Part shown: piece by piece, positions 13,751 to 14,221 of the stretch
How the letters are laid out: each line of letters starts with the position of its first letter
Position numbering within the stretch: position 1 is the first letter of the stretch
Assembly: GCA_937958475.1 (NCBI GenBank)
Contig: CALFXR010000177.1
Coordinates: 1-14,221 of the forward strand
Reading direction: 5' to 3'
DNA: 14,221 nt
Origin: an uncultured Mesorhizobium sp.
GTDB taxonomy: Bacteria > Pseudomonadota > Alphaproteobacteria > Rhizobiales > Rhizobiaceae
Notes under the pieces: model-generated
Databases searched by the model: none
What the model was told of the DNA's origin: nothing
The model's input: only the letters and a program-made list of their open reading frames with translations
Translations under genes and position numbers: made by a program

Positions 13751-14221
13751 GAAGATTTACCTCGGTCGAAGCGAGGATCGATGCCGCCGCGCATGCCGTG
13801 CTCGACCGGCTGCCGGCGCACGGGCTGTCCGGCGCGCTGGTGGAGTTCGCCGTCTTCGGCCTGAAGCAGGCCTGGGCGTGCCTGTTCGGCGGCGCGCTGC
13901 TGTTCCTGATCATCGCCACGAAGTACCTGTGGCCGCATGATGCGGCGCTGGCCCGCTACGATTTCCTGTTCCTGGCGGCGCTGGCATTGCAGCTGGGCCT
14001 GCTCGCCGGACGCCTCGAAACGCTCGGCGAGGCCAAGGTGATCCTCATCTTCCACCTCGTCGGGACGGCGATGGAAATCTTCAAGACCGGCGCCGGATCG
14101 TGGATCTATCCGGAGGAGAACGTCTTCCGCATCGCCGGCGTGCCGCTGTTCTCCGGCTTCATGTATGCCGCGGTCGGATCCTACATCGCGCGCATCACGC
14201 GCATCTTCGACCTGCGCTACA
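13747..14221 (+). CDS. DUF817 integral membrane protein, 3' end cut by window edge
   Basis: 158 codons are present before the window ends. The protein resembles the DUF817 family of bacterial membrane proteins, for which I know no established function. After an amphipathic head (1-35), hydrophobic helices lie at about 42-62, 72-90, 98-112 and 130-150. Conserved-looking loops are EIFKTGAGSWIYPEEN (110-125) and PLFSGFMYAAVGSYIARI (133-150). The start is not certain: TTG 13747-13749 overlaps the nucleotidase stop as TTGA, which favours coupling, with a GGGGA about 11 nt upstream; the next candidate is GTG 13798. An ATG does not occur in frame until well inside the membrane region. It belongs to the same transcription unit as the nucleotidase. 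Confidence 0.82.
   Translation, partial: MRRFTSVEARIDAAAHAVLDRLPAHGLSGALVEFAVFGLKQAWACLFGGALLFLIIATKYLWPHDAALARYDFLFLAALALQLGLLAGRLETLGEAKVILIFHLVGTAMEIFKTGAGSWIYPEENVFRIAGVPLFSGFMYAAVGSYIARITRIFDLRY

Noticed and set aside
1..14221. Mobile elements, CRISPR, tRNA or rRNA, toxin-antitoxin or defence genes
   Set aside because: I found no transposase or integrase motifs, no regularly spaced repeats, no cloverleaf or rRNA-like stretch, and every sizeable gene has an ordinary metabolic, regulatory or membrane assignment.

Overview
The window is about 14.2 kb of GC-rich, densely coding chromosomal DNA. I infer an alphaproteobacterium, probably of the Hyphomicrobiales (Rhizobiales). The reasons are the strong G/C bias at third codon positions, the argB ... 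HAD nucleotidase / DUF817 neighbourhood, an Lrp-type regulator divergent from phhA, and a FixK/FNR-like box. I cannot name the genus. I see no rRNA, tRNA, insertion sequence, phage gene or CRISPR array. Fifteen protein genes are supported, two of them cut by the window edges, plus several short regulatory candidates.

Left block (1-2068, minus strand): an ECF sigma factor gene overlaps an RskA-like membrane anti-sigma gene by 4 bp, followed downstream by a gene for a secreted fasciclin (FAS1) protein. This has the same parts as the mycobacterial SigK-RskA-MPT70/MPT83 system. Similar promoter-like strings lie upstream of the sigma gene and of the fasciclin gene.

Second block (2115-5268, plus strand): an amidase-signature hydrolase and an M20 metallopeptidase resembling RocB form a two-gene catabolic unit. 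It converges, with only 2 bp between stop codons, on a minus-strand SAM-dependent methyltransferase gene. Upstream of the methyltransferase gene, on the same strand, is a DUF2189 membrane protein gene. A perfect 11-bp inverted repeat lies between these two. A TTGAC-N4-ATCAA box lies near position -42 of a plausible DUF2189 promoter.

Third block (6961-9331): argB (arginine synthesis) is followed by a convergent Lrp/AsnC regulator gene, divergent from phhA (phenylalanine to tyrosine). A TGAGT-N7-ACTCA palindrome in the divergent gap is the obvious operator candidate.

Right block (9355-14221): on the minus strand are a diguanylate cyclase, a DMT-family transporter, and a 53-residue Tat-signal protein translationally coupled to a compact GMC flavoprotein oxidoreductase. 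On the plus strand a HAD pyrimidine 5'-nucleotidase overlaps the start of a DUF817 membrane protein that runs off the window. The least ordinary items are the sigma/anti-sigma/fasciclin module, the tiny Tat partner of the GMC enzyme, and the FixK-like box upstream of the DUF2189 gene. None of them is proven to be a new system from sequence alone.
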